This document shows, one piece after another, positions 32,650 to 43,192 of a stretch of 60,000 nt of DNA (positions are counted from its first letter, which is position 1; the number at the start of each line of letters is the position of its first letter). Source of the stretch: Cryptomeria japonica (taxonomy: Eukaryota > Streptophyta > Pinopsida > Cupressales > Cupressaceae); NCBI RefSeq assembly GCF_030272615.1, contig NC_081407.1:315672456-315732455 (forward strand), in the 5' to 3' direction. The notes beneath the pieces are model-generated. The model was given only the letters and a program-made list of their open reading frames with translations, searched no databases and had not been told where the DNA came from. The position numbers and the translations under genes were made by a program.

Positions 32650-33620
32650 AAAATCATGAATAGAACTGGTTTGGAAATTGCAATCGGTAATCAAACTAGA
32701 GGTAATATCTTTTATTTGAATAACAGTGAAAAGACATGCTTAATTGCACATATTGATGAAAGTTGGCTATGACATAAGAGACTCTGTCATGTAAACTTTA
32801 ATTGCATGGTGAAAATCAGTACTATTAAGGTAGTTAGAGATTTACCTAAAATTGTCAAACCTCACAACATAGTATGTAAGGAATGTCAATTTGGAAAACA
32901 AGTTAGAGCTAGTTTCAAAAGTATTCCAGAGAAATCCAATAATGATCTTGATTTAATTCATACCGATTTATGTGGTCCATCTAGAACTAAAAGCTTACAA
33001 GGTGATAGATATTTCATGCTAATCATTGATGACTATCTAGAATGTGTTGGGTTACTTTTCTCAGAGAAAAATCAGAAGCACTTGGAAAGTTCAAACTATT
33101 CAAAGCAATGGTAGAAAATGAAACCAGTAAGAAAATCAAATGACTAAGATCAGATCAAGGAGGAGAATTTACATCTAAGGAATTTAATACATTCTGTGAA
33201 GTAAATGGAATCAGAAGACAGCTATTAGCACCTCAGACACCATAGCAGAATGGAGTTGTTGAAAGGAAAAACATAACTATCTTAGATGGAGCAAGAAATA
33301 CATTATCAGAAGAAAACCTACCACATGTATATTGGAGAGGGGCAGTCAGTACAGTGGTCTATACATTCAACAAAGTTCACATCAAAGGTGAAATCAGTAA
33401 GACCCCTCATGAACTATGGTTGGGTATTACTCCTACTCTTAAATATTTCAAAATTTTTGGAAGTAAATGTTACATCAGAAGAGATGAGTATATTGGCAAA
33501 TTTGATCCTAGAAGTGATGAAGGAATATTTCTTGGTTATTCATCTAAGAGAAAGGCATATAGATGTTTTAACAAAAGATTGCAGAAAATTGTTGAAAGTA
33601 CAAATGTAAAGATTGATGAA
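32650..33620 (+). pseudogene. E2 integrase
   Basis: Zinc domain: ESWL*HKRLCHVNFN (Trp to stop at 32770) and VCKECQFGK. Core: DLIHTDLCGPSRTKSLQGDR, with a frameshift near 33035 after MLIIDDY, then RSDQGGEFTSKEF (second Asp kept), TPQ*NGVVERKN (His to stop next to the catalytic Glu). Tail: TPHELWLGITPTLKYFKIFG, SDEGIFLGYSSKRKAYRC. Catalytic residues are all present, unlike in Copia-A and Copia-B, but at least two frameshifts and two stops break it. Confidence 0.9.
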
Positions 33621-34600
33621 CAATTTAGAGGAACTTCAAGGTATATAGACTCTGAACCGGCAATAGAAATTTTGACAAATGAACCTACTCTGAATCCACT
33701 AGTACAGAATGAAGATCCAGTTACCCCGGAATCATCTGAAAACTCCACAGTAACTAAGGAACAACAACAAACAAAGACACCCCAGTATGTAAGACTGAAT
33801 CACTCTGAAGATCAGATAATTGGAAACAAGTTTAAAGGAGTTATGACAAGAGGAAGATTGGAAAATGAAGAGGTATGTCTTATTTCTCAAACCGAACCAT
33901 CATCAATTAATGAGGCATGTGAAGATAAATTTTGGATTAAAGCTATGGAAGAAGAATTAGAACAAATTGAGAAGAATAACACTTGGACATTAGTTCCCCA
34001 GCCTAAAGATAAAAATGTAATTGGAACCAAATGGGTATTTAGAAACAAAATTAATGAAGATGGTAAGTATATCAGAAATAAAGCAAGACTAGTGTGTAAG
34101 GGATATTCTCAGAAAGAAGGAATTGATTACAATGAAACCTTTGCCCCAGTAGCTAGAATTGAGGAAGTCAGATTATTTTTGGCTTTTGCAGCACATAAGA
34201 ACTACAAAGTATATCAAAATGGATATTAAATGTGCATTTTTGAATGGACATCTTGAAGAATAAGTTTACATTGAACAACCTAATGGATTTTGTTTGACAG
34301 ATAACAAAGATATGGTTTGTAGGTTAAGAAAAGCTTTGTATGGATTGAAGCAAGCTCCAAGAGCTTGGTATGCAAGATTAGTTTTTCTAAAGGTAATGTA
34401 GACAACAATCTATATTATAAAGTGACTAATGATGACATCTTGGTTATAGAAGCATTTGTTGATGATATAATCTTTGGAGGAGAAGATGGATTATGTAAAT
34501 AATTTTCTATTAAAATGCAGCAAGAATTTGAAATGTCTATGATTGGAGAAATAAAATTCTTTTTAGGATTGTAGATTTCACAGACTAATAAAGGTATATT
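33621..34600 (+). pseudogene. E2 reverse transcriptase
   Basis: The open frame 33354-34229 carries the integrase tail into RT: NNTWTLVPQPKDKNVIGTKW, KARLVCKGYSQKEGIDYNET, AFAAHKNYKVYQ, where a frameshift occurs; then MDIKCAFLNGHLEE*, LRKALYGLKQAPRAWYARL, a second shift or deletion, EAFVDDIIFGGEDG and QQEFEMSMIGEIKFFLGL*. The catalytic FVDD and the first Asp (MDIK) are present. The protein would copy element RNA. Confidence 0.9.
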
Positions 34601-34601
34601 C

Positions 34602-35369
34602 TTGAGTCAATCCAAGTACTTAAAAAATTTACTAAAGAAATTTGGGATGGAGAACTCTAAACCGGTAAGCACACCTATGACTACATATGACAAACTATCA
34701 CTAAGAGATGAATCTACACCTATTAATCCAACTAGATACAAATTTATGATAGGAGATTTACTGTATTTGACACAAACCAGACCTGATACTATGAATACAA
34801 TATGTATTGTTTCAAGATTTCAGAGTAATCCTAGAGAAAATCATGAATCAGTAGTAAAAAGGATTTTCCGATACTTACAAGGCACTATAAATCTTGGATT
34901 ATGGTATCCTAGAGATGAAAACTTTGAATTATGTGCATACACAGATGCAAATTGGGCAGGAGATGTGGACGATAGAAAAAGCACCACCGGTGGAGCATTC
35001 TTTCTTGGAAATAGAGTAATTTCTTGGTTGAGTAAGAAACAAAGTTGTACATCTTTATCAACAGCAGAATCAAAATATGTTGTAGTAGCAACTAACTGTA
35101 CACAGGTACTATGGCTCAAACAAATGTTGAAAGACATAAAGGTAAAATGCAAGGAACCTATTACTATCTATTGTGATAACACTATAGCAATTGATATATC
35201 TAAGAATCCGGTATTACATTCTAAAACCAAACATGTTTCTATTAGACTGAATTTTCTAAGAGAAAATGTTGAAGCAAAGGAAATAAAACTGGTTTATGTG
35301 AATACAAAAGAGCAGATAGAAGATATCTTTACTAAACCTCTACCTAAGGAGACTTTTGAATATCTCTGA
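34602..35369 (+). pseudogene. E2 RT end and RNase H
   Basis: This 255-codon open frame covers MENSKPVSTPMTTYDKLSL, TQTRPDTMNTICIVSRF and KRIFRYLQGTINLGLWYP of RT and the RNase H residues in AYTDANWAGDVDD, STAESKYVVVATN, YCDNTIAIDISKNP and HSKTKHVSIRLNFLREN. It ends DIFTKPLPKETFEYL, the normal copia pol C-terminus. No start of its own; it is the end of the polyprotein. Confidence 0.9.
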
Positions 35370-35786
35370 GATCAGCTTGGGGTCATACCCCCATTGGTAG
35401 AGACTTAGGAAGTTGATAATTGTCGTCAACCAGCAGAATTAACAGAGAAATCTTTTATTCCGGCTTTGATGGGAAGCTACTTCTCAGGGGGAGTAGTTGG
35501 TATACTAAATTAATTGGTATTTTGTATATGAACTTGGTTTGGTAATAACTTTGGCAATTGATGTCAAAGGGGGAGAGATAGGTATGGAAAAACACAAGGA
35601 AAACACATGTTGCTCCTAGGGGGAGAGCTTGTTGTTTGGGAGAGATTATTATTCTCTCTATCTGTATTTTGATTTCTGGTTATGATCTCTTTTTGGAGAT
35701 TGTTGGTTTTTGGTATTTGGCATTTCTATTTTGGCACTTTGATGGTTTTTCCATCTTGTGTTGCCATCAATGCCAAAGGGGGAGAT
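35370..35786 (+). promoter_or_regulatory. E2 3' untranslated region with four PPT-like tracts
   Basis: Purine tracts with GGGGGAG occur at about 35495 (CAGGGGGAGTAG), 35566 (AAAGGGGGAGAG), 35617 (TAGGGGGAGAG) and 35775-35786 (AAAGGGGGAGAT). Only the last adjoins the 3' LTR. The first is followed by GTTGGTATACTAAATTAATT and then GGTATTTTGTATATG, resembling the LTR start, so the region looks built from repeated PPT plus LTR-start modules. The frame at 35636-35833 is chance. Confidence 0.8.
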
Positions 35787-36848
35787 TGTTGGTATTTTGG
35801 TATGGTTTTGTCATTGATGTCAACACCTACTAAACACTTATAACCTCTGGCACTTTGGAGAATCAACAACATTCACTGACAAGCAAGTGACTCATGCACA
35901 GTCACCAGTATCTGGTACACTGGCAAGATACAATGATCACCGACACTTGGAATGATATGGAAAACACTTAGTTATGTTGAAAAACATCGTGTGGACACTT
36001 TGTCTTGGAATTTTTTTTATTGGTACATTAGCATTTGCATATTTGTTGTTATCGGTAAATAGGTCCAGGTTACACCGACAGGTTTATCTTTTCTAGATCA
36101 GCATGGCACGCTATGGAGATGACTTACTATTGTTGTAAATGCATTAAGCCGACATATTGAATCAGTTATTGCAATGGATATTAATTGATATGTAAATTAA
36201 TTTTATTATAATATCTTGAAGAGCCGACCTACTAAAATTGGTCTTAGGTTATGGTATAAATGTAAGATCTTATTTGTAAGATCAAATGTGGAATGTGAAA
36301 AAGGATTGTGTGAAGGTATATGCAAGAATAAGCAGAGCTATATATGCAAACATCATTTGAAGATTGAAGGAGGGTTTTTGAGAAGACAATCAGAACTACA
36401 CCGGTACTGAATCTAGCATATGAAGATGCTATTTTGAGCAGTACATTCTTATTGGATTTAACCATCCAACTGTAGTCAGTGCGACTCCCATTTTGTGATT
36501 GAGCAGTGAGCTATAAGCGCTTGGCCTTTCTGCATGTGCAGACCCCATTTGTATATACTTACTATCTGTAGTAGTATCATCTAATTGTGGGTAAGGTTTC
36601 CCACTGTGGTTTTTCCCCTTGCAAGGTTTCCACGTGCAAATATTGGTGTTATGTGTTGTGGATGACTTTGTCTTTATGTTTCATGCATTAATCCTTACCA
36701 GTATTGCAATTAACTATTAAATCTGTCTACCGGCATATTGGACTGGTTTACCGGTATTAAGCATTAAATTGGTTAAGTTGTTTTTGGTTTGAATTTAGTT
36801 GATAACGGATTCACCTCCCCCCCTCTCAGTTGTCTCCAGGACCTAACA
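35787..36848 (+). repeat. E2 right (3') LTR
   Basis: 1062 bases, TGTTGGTATTTTGG to GGACCTAACA, colinear with the left LTR and differing by scattered substitutions (for example CACGTGCAAATA at 36631 against CATGTACAAATA in the left copy). Confidence 0.95.
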
Positions 36849-36853
36849 ATGAA
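36849..36853. repeat. Right TSD of E2 (ATGAA)
   Basis: ATGAA directly after the E2 right LTR; matches 30156-30160. Confidence 0.95.
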
Positions 36854-37800
36854 TACCCATGACTATTATTTGAACTCTTCTAAAGTTCTCCCTATTAGGA
36901 GCCAAGCCTAATTAGAAGCTTATACAAGAATGTTTTGTTAGGAAAAAATCCGGTTAAGGACCACCCGGTTAAGAGATTGACTACAAATACCATGTTAAAG
37001 GTAACCTCAATGGAGGATTTCAAATCCAAGCAAATGGATCACCTGGTTAGAGGATTTAAACAACAAGCCTATTAGAGCTTACCCTGTGAGGGGATTTCAA
37101 ACTGTTATAATGGTTAGAGAACAATAGGTTCTTTAACCAATCTAGAAATAGCACTTCCTTGTTGAATCAGATCCTTTATCGCTCCTATCTGCCTTCATAT
37201 CATTCTGTAGACACACCTCCTGGTTTAGGAACAACCACTTACACACTTTATCAAATTTGTCAACGACTCATTCAATAAATCCATTGACCTTATAAACAAA
37301 TACATTAGGTTAGTAACACAACACAAACACTAAATTTCTTACAAGTTCAATCTTGACCGTTAGATTACATTGCGACAACTTTACATTCTTCTAGGAATCT
37401 ACAACTGCTCTTGGATCATCCCACTTTGAATCTTGTAACACATCACACATTTGTCACTTCATACTATGCATTTGATCATTCCCAAGATAAACAGTTATCT
37501 TTACGCACCAAAACCTTCTAGAAACTCATCAGGTGCAACATGCTTTCATAGCATCTTCATCACCAATCATCATTTGATCATAAATCATCACGACCAATCT
37601 CCAAGCTTCATCAGTTAGGGTTCTTCTTCTCAACTGGATAGGGTTACTGGTTGATCTTCACTACTTCATTACCGTATGCTTTTACTACTTCATTATTGGT
37701 TGTTTTTAATGCTTCATTATCGATTGTTATTGACATCAATGACAACACTTCCTAATACACTTCCTTAATGCAATCTTCATGGAATGCCAATAATTTCAAC
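36854..37800 (-). repeat. Copia-B 5' LTR, right part
   Basis: Continuation of 29736-30160 after E2, giving a combined length of about 1.37 kb. It has Copia-type LTR content: TAGGAGCCAAGCC, CCGGTTAAGAGATTG-type phrases shared with S1 and Copia-A, and near the right end TTATTGACATCAATGACAAC, the complement of the GTCATTGATGTCAA word that opens E2 and E6. The exact end is unclear (between 37747 and 37800). Confidence 0.65.
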
Positions 37801-37820
37801 CTTTAAGGTTCGATTTCACA

Positions 37821-39209
37821 TGTCAGAACATCTTGAAATCAGCTAGAACTTTGGGATTCACTCTAATAGCATGATATCTAACAGCCTTGAAAATTTTGTG
37901 AAAAGTTGGTCAGACCGTGTGTAAGTTACGCATGGTCACCAACATTTTTCCTTAAGTTTTGGGAGCATAATTATATGATATTTTAATGCTTAGCCCCAAT
38001 AAATGGGTAGAAAATTCAAATCCTAGGTCGGCCTAAAGATGAAATTAAGATCTAGGGTTTCATACATAAGATCTCTCTTTCTTCATTGGAAGGCGGAGAA
38101 GGAAATTTTTTGGCAAAGAGCGAGTGATTACAAGGAGCCTTCTATGCAGTGAAAGAGAAGGTCTTTTGGAGTCTTCAACGATATTCAACAACATCTATCA
38201 AGCATTCTTTCATAAATTTGGGGGCTTTTGAAGATGTAGGAAAGCAATAGGAGATCATTGACTGAAGATTGACTTGTACTCCTCTCTTGGGGATGGGTAT
38301 GATTTCATGTTATATTCATGTCTTTTTATGAGCTTCATCACATCAATTTGCAAATTTACATTTATGCTTTTGATCACTTAGCATCATTGATTTAGAGAAT
38401 TTACTTTGTCAAATAAAAGCATTTAGGGTTTACTCTTTAAAGCATAGGGATAGTCTAGATTGTTTGCATTCATCATTTTAGGGTTTTGCACACACACAAG
38501 ATTCCTACACACACTATTTTACTATACAAATCGGCTATTTGTTGAGGTGAAAATCACCAAAATAGGGGTTTGACTAAGGCAAAACCCCATATAGCCACCT
38601 AAAACCCTATTTTTAGTTGTAGGTACAGGTACCCGGAAGACTTTCAAGACTACTAAAAGGCACAAGGATTGTCTTAAGGCCTCATATTTATCCCAAAATG
38701 GTTAGTGACAAGGGTGTGGTGCCCTGGTCCTACCTAGGACAAGGGCATGGAACCCTGGTCACCCCACTTTTAGGTAAAATTTAGTAGGTTAAGGGCTTAG
38801 AATATCAAGTTTGCAGACCTTTAGTTGCAGCTTCCTGTCAGACAAAATAGGACCAAGGTGTGGCACCCTTATCCAAGTCAGTTTGGCTCATTTTTCAACA
38901 CCAGTTACACATTACAATTCCTCCCCCTTCTCTTCTTTCACTATCTCTATTTTAGTCTTGCAAGTTCAATTCATATATGCTTTGTTGTTCATCTCCTAGT
39001 CTAGTTGATCAATCACACCCCATTTTTCATATCTTCTCTTCTTATACAACAAAAGGAATAGAAACCCTAAGAGATAATCCTTGGCTCTCTCTTTCTCACA
39101 AGAAGTAGCCAAAGTGATCTATCTCCCGAGTCTCTTTCGTATTCCCAATGTGTTGGAAAAAATGGGATTAGGCCCTAGTCACCCACTCTCGCTTTTTCCC
39201 CTCCATGCA
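37821..39209 (+). repeat. E3-like LTR, plus orientation (E8)
   Basis: It starts TGTCAGAACATCTTGAAATC, resembling the E3 LTR start TGTAGCGTCCTGAAATTGCG, and ends CGCTTTTTCCCCTCCATGCA. Shared landmarks in the same order as E3 (reversed strand) are a hairpin block near 37911-37945 (GACCGTGTG ... CGCATGGTC), GTTGTAGGTACAGGTACCCG at 38617, GGTGCCCTGGTCC words at about 38719 and CCTAGTCACCCACTCTC near the end. Flanking pentamers (TCACA, TTCTT) differ. It truncates the RT of E4 on its right. Diverged well beyond E3. Confidence 0.55.
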
Positions 39210-40135
39210 TTCTTAGATAATTTGTAGCCAGTTACCATAGGAGTTCCAATTGGTTTGGAGTCATCTAGCTCAAACTTCTTTAACAATTCCTTCACATATT
39301 GTGTTTGAGATATAAAGATACCTTTTGCAGTTTGTGAAATCTACAAACCTAATAAAAAATTCATTTCACCTATCACAGACATCTCAAATTCCTTCTCCAT
39401 ATCACTGGAAAAATTCATGCTCAAATCATCATCACCTCCAAAGATAATATCATCAACAAAGACTTCAACAATTAAGATATTTTCAATTTCAATTTTAAAG
39501 TACATATTACTATCAATAGTCCCTTTATTAAATCCCAATTTCAATAAGTACTTATCCAATCTAGCATACCAAGCTAGGGGCTTCTTTCAATCCCTAAAGT
39601 TCTTTCTTCGATTTACATACCATGTCTTCATCGTCTGATAATGAAAATACATCAAGTTTCTCAATGTAGACTTCTTCCTCAAGATCATCATTCAAAAATG
39701 CAGATTTGACATCCATCTTATATACCTTGAAATCTTTATAGGCAGCATATGCAAGCAATAGTCTAACAACTTCAAGTTTGGCCATGGGGGCAAAAGTCTC
39801 CTCATAATCAATTTCTTCTTTTGATGAATAACCTTTACATACCAATCTTTCTTTATTTCTGACAACTTCACCGACTTCATTCAATTTATTCTTGAATACC
39901 CATTCAATATCAATTACATTCTTATCTTTAGGTCTAGGCACAAGCTCCCACGTGTTATTCTTTTCAATCTGATCTAATTCTTCTTACATAGCTCTCATTT
40001 GATTTTCATCTTTGCAAGCTTCAACAACATCTTTAGGTTCAACTTTAGAAATCAAACATACTTCTTCAACAGCTAACCTTCTTCTAGTCATCACACCTTT
40101 ATTTTTATCTCCAATAATCTGATTTTATATATGAT
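39210..40135 (-). pseudogene. E4 reverse transcriptase
   Basis: Minus-strand pieces read MPRPKDKNVIDIEWVFKNKL, ERLVCKGYSSKEEIDYEETF, VYKMDVKSAFLNDDLEEEVY, DMVCKSKKEL*GLKEAP, MDKYLLKLGFNKG, IVEVFVDDIIFGGDDDL and EKEFEMSVIGEMNFLLGL*, then QTAKGIFISQTQYVKELLKK and SKPIGTPMVTGYKLSKN, where it is cut. The catalytic FVDD and MDVK Asp residues are kept. A stop or shift breaks the LYGLKQAPRAW block. Confidence 0.9.
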
Positions 40136-40984
40136 TCAGTCTTACATACCTCAGTCTTTTGAATATTCTAATTTTCAAGTTCCTGCACCTCTCCATCCGT
40201 AGCAGCAACATCCAGATTAATAGTTTGTACCAGATCAGTCTGCTTTGGTTCTTCAGTCTGAATAGGATTCAGAACAATATGTTTAACATCGTCATATCCA
40301 CATGCTCTGATCTCTTTTACAAGGTTCTCATCCACCTTCACATTTGCGCTTTTCATTATTTTTCTCACACTCTTGTTGTAGCACTGGTAGACTTTTCTCT
40401 TTGTTGAATATCTGAAGAAAACTCCTTCATCACTTCTTGCATCAAACTTTCCTATGTTGTCATCTCTCTTGATATAACGTTTGCTACCAAATACTCTGAA
40501 ATACCTCACAGTAGGAACATGACCAAACCATAACTCATAAGGAGTCTTGCTAGTATCACCTTTGATATGAACTTAGTTGAATGTGTAAACAACAATGCTA
40601 ATAGATTACCTCCAATATATCTTAGGAACATTCCCTTCAATCAACATAGTACATCGTTGCAACATCCAAAATAGTCTTGTTCTTCCTTTCGACAACTCCA
40701 TTCTGCTAATTGGTTCTAGGAGCAAATAATTGTCTTCTAATCCCATGCTTCTCATAGAATGAATCAAACTCACTAGACCAAAATTCTCCACCTCTGTCAG
40801 ATATCAAACATTTCACCTTCAATCTTGACCCAGTCTCAACCTTTTCTTTGTATATCTTGAACTTGTCTAATGCTTTATATTTTTCCTTCAAAAAGATAAC
40901 CCACATCATCCTAGAATAATAATCAGTTAGCAACATAAAATATCTATCTCCCTGCACACTTCTAACATTTGTAGGTCCACACAG
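40136..40984 (-). pseudogene. E4 integrase, C-terminal part
   Basis: From the E5 junction leftward: LCGPTNVRSVQGDRYFMLLT, SRMMWVIFLKEKYKALDKFK, CLISDRGGEFWSSEFDSFYE (second catalytic Asp kept), RRQLFAPRTN, then shifts in the ERKNKTIL region; the tail reads TPYELWFGHVPTVRYFRVFG, YIKRDDNIGKFDARSDEG and YNKSVRKIMKSANVKVDE. The first catalytic Asp of this gene is on the other side of E5. Confidence 0.9.
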
Positions 40985-40989
40985 GTCAG
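40985..40989. repeat. Left TSD of E5 (GTCAG)
   Basis: GTCAG precedes TGTACATTAGG and is repeated at 52408-52412 after GTGTCTACA. Confidence 0.95.
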
Positions 40990-42551
40990 TGTACATTAGG
41001 AAATAGGAAATCATCACAAGACATTATAAAAACTAATAATCAATCACAAAAGCATTCATTGCAATGAATCTATTCTAAGACACATTCAATAGAGACATGA
41101 AAACAAAGCAGACAAAACTAATGATTTTGCAAACCAGATGACGATTTGAATGCTCCTTCCATGTGGCTCCATTGTTCTTCTTTCCTCTCCAAATAGTTGT
41201 GGATCTCACCTACAAGTGCACACACAATTGAAAGCAAGTAGACGGGATTTTTGATCAAGAGTACTAGAAGCTTAGATTCGATAGCCTGATTATCAATTAC
41301 CAATTACCAAATTAGCCTTGATTGATGAAGATCATCCAATTTATAGAAGAATTGGAGAGATGAACAAATTAGCATGATAGTGATTCGAATTGAAATTCAA
41401 ATCAAGAATAGCAAAATTATGACATGTCTATGACAAATTGCTATGCAAAGATTTATGACAGTTTATGACAATTTATGACAAATTGCTATGTCAAGAATTG
41501 ATTGATTGTCAATTATGACAAATTATGACAAATTTCTATGTCAAGAATTGATTGATTGTCAATTATGACAAATTATGACAAATTTCTATGTCATTTCCAT
41601 GAATTTAGGAGAGAAATAGGAGGAATTTGAAATTAGGAATTAAGAAAATTAGAAAATTGAAATTGATGAAAATTAGGAATTTGAAATTAGGTAAATTAAT
41701 TAATAATCTTTCATTTATTAATTAATTCACAAAGAGGAACAATTAGCCAATTAAATGAAGATTTAATTGTAATGAGAAGACTTAGGACAAATAAGTAATT
41801 TATTAATCCTAAAGGAAGAAAATGATAAGCAAGGTTAAATGACTAAATCACAAAACCCTAGAAGGTGAATTAGAAATGCGAGGATGACAATTAGGTCTTG
41901 ATTGAAGATAATTAATGTTGATCATGATTTTGATTTAACAAAGGACCAATGTGATAAATGATTTGATTGATAAATGATTTGATTGACGAGGAACAATGAC
42001 AAATTGATCCAAATTGACATAATTGTGAGAGACAATGATCGATAGCGAAATGATCGCAAAATGACAAAATTGACAAGAGGACAACGATTAATGATAAATA
42101 GATTGCAAGATGACAAGATTAAAAATGACCACGATCAATGACAAATCGATCGCAAAATGACAAGATCGAACATGACAACGACTGATGACAAATCGATCGC
42201 AAAATGACAAAATTGAAAATGATAAAGATTAATGACAAATCGACAAGATTGATAAGAGGACAAAACCCTAATTAGGATTGACGATGTCCAAAATGATGAC
42301 AAATTAGCACGCACATTGATGCGACAGGATAAGATCGATCAAAATCATGATTGGATAGTGTTGTCGACAAGACCAAATTTGAAAGTGAGACAGAATGAAG
42401 AATGTAGAAGAATGACTCGATGCTCGCAAATGATAAAAACCAAGTGCGTGACATAGGAGAAATGTTAATGCGACACAAAAACCTAAAATGAGGCAATGCG
42501 CAAATGTTAAAGTATGACTCCGCAAGCGTTGACCATTTTTAGGTGTCTACA
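40990..42551 (-). repeat. E5 left (3') LTR
   Basis: 1562 bases, TGTACATTAGG to GTGTCTACA. It contains a 50-base tandem repeat (41487-41596) and a looser array of GACAAATCGATCGCAAAATG words at about 42030-42250. Many short minus-strand frames inside it (for example 41922-42116, 42272-42525) recur in the right LTR and come from these repeats, not from genes. Confidence 0.95.
41487..41596. repeat. 50-bp tandem repeat in E5 LTR
   Basis: Units start TATGTCAAGAATTGATTGAT at 41487 and 41537, followed by a partial third. Each unit holds two ATTATGACAAATT words. The same array is at 51349-51458 in the right LTR, and its complement is in L1 near 7690-7830. Confidence 0.85.
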
Positions 42552-42565
42552 TTTTGCCCCTCTTT
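42552..42565 (-). promoter_or_regulatory. E5 polypurine tract
   Basis: On the minus strand AAAGAGGGGCAAAA directly precedes the 3' LTR (TGTAGACACC). Confidence 0.9.
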
Positions 42566-43083
42566 GAGACAATGCGATCTTAAGCGTTGTTTCAAAGAAC
42601 AGTAATGAAAATGCCCCAGACAATGATAATGACACATGCATGCCCCCTCGAGGAATTGGCCGGAAACATGCAGAGAATAGGCCAATTGATCGATAAGAAT
42701 GATAGGATCGAACGGATTGACAATCGGATACCGGACGCATGAAGGACAAGCACTTGAAGATGCAAAAGACTGCGATCAACATAAGATGGAGAAGACGCAC
42801 ATCCATCTATGCAATGACAAAGAGCTATAAATGAGACCAAGAGGTTGAAAATTGCTCATTTGCACTAGACAAAGAGGAGGATTTGTTGCTCTGGACAAGG
42901 ACACGTGCAGAGAGATGGCGAACATTCCAATGGTGGATCACCTTGGGGAACGTGTACACACATTCAGACGATCGGAGGATGCAGGAGCAGCGGTATGTAT
43001 CTCGAAAACCCATGTTTTCAATTTCATGAATTTGACTCGTTTGTGGGACATTGCGGGGCCCACAGGGGATGCAGAAACTGACT

Positions 43084-43192
43084 TCTGCACTTGTGTAGTC
43101 TAATTTTGTGCTTGTGTCAGGTGTTCTGCGCTTGTGTAGGAAGACACAAGCGCAATTTACCTAACACAGGTGCAGGTTCTCTAACACATGCG
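43084..43192. repeat. Inverted cluster of ACACAAGCGCA motifs (3' side of E5)
   Basis: Three copies read as complement (around 43086-43096, 43106-43117, 43127-43137) and three direct (43144-43154, 43165-43175, 43186-43196). The central pair, TGCGCTTGTGT and ACACAAGCGCA, forms a perfect 11-base inverted repeat with a 6-base loop. The same motif forms a six-copy direct array at 50612-50724. Confidence 0.8.

Larger units (their letters stand above)
30161..36848 (+). mobile_element. E2: full-length degenerate Ty1/copia element, plus strand
   Basis: 6688 bases with LTRs 30161-31220 and 35787-36848, TSD ATGAA, a primer site with one mismatch to the tRNA-Met site and a polypurine tract. Coding order is gag, protease, integrase, RT, RNase H. 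The frame is broken by at least three frameshifts and about ten stops, so it is not autonomous now. The LTRs differ by a few percent by eye. It sits in the 5' LTR of Copia-B, in opposite orientation to it. Confidence 0.95.
18639..37800 (-). mobile_element. Ty1/copia retrotransposon (Copia-B), broken by three insertions
   Basis: Reading right to left, parts are: 5' LTR (36854-37800 and 29736-30160, split by E2), primer site 29722-29733, gag start 29665, E3 insertion, then gag, protease, integrase and RT at 21838-18639, ending where the Copia-A LTR begins. The reading of gag resumes exactly across the E3 TSD, and the LTR resumes across the E2 TSD, which proves the order of events: Copia-B first, then Copia-A, E2 and E3. 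Its RNase H and 3' LTR are not in the window to the left of Copia-A and must have been lost. Confidence 0.85.

Noticed and set aside
37821-39209. E8 as a simple solo LTR with TSD
   Set aside because: Flanks TCACA and TTCTT do not match, and it separates a copia LTR end from a truncated RT, so I only call it an LTR-like segment.
41922-42525. Several overlapping short ORFs in the E5 LTR, repeated at 51784-52352
   Set aside because: They arise from the simple repeat words of the LTR, run in more than one frame, and have no motif or start context; not genes.
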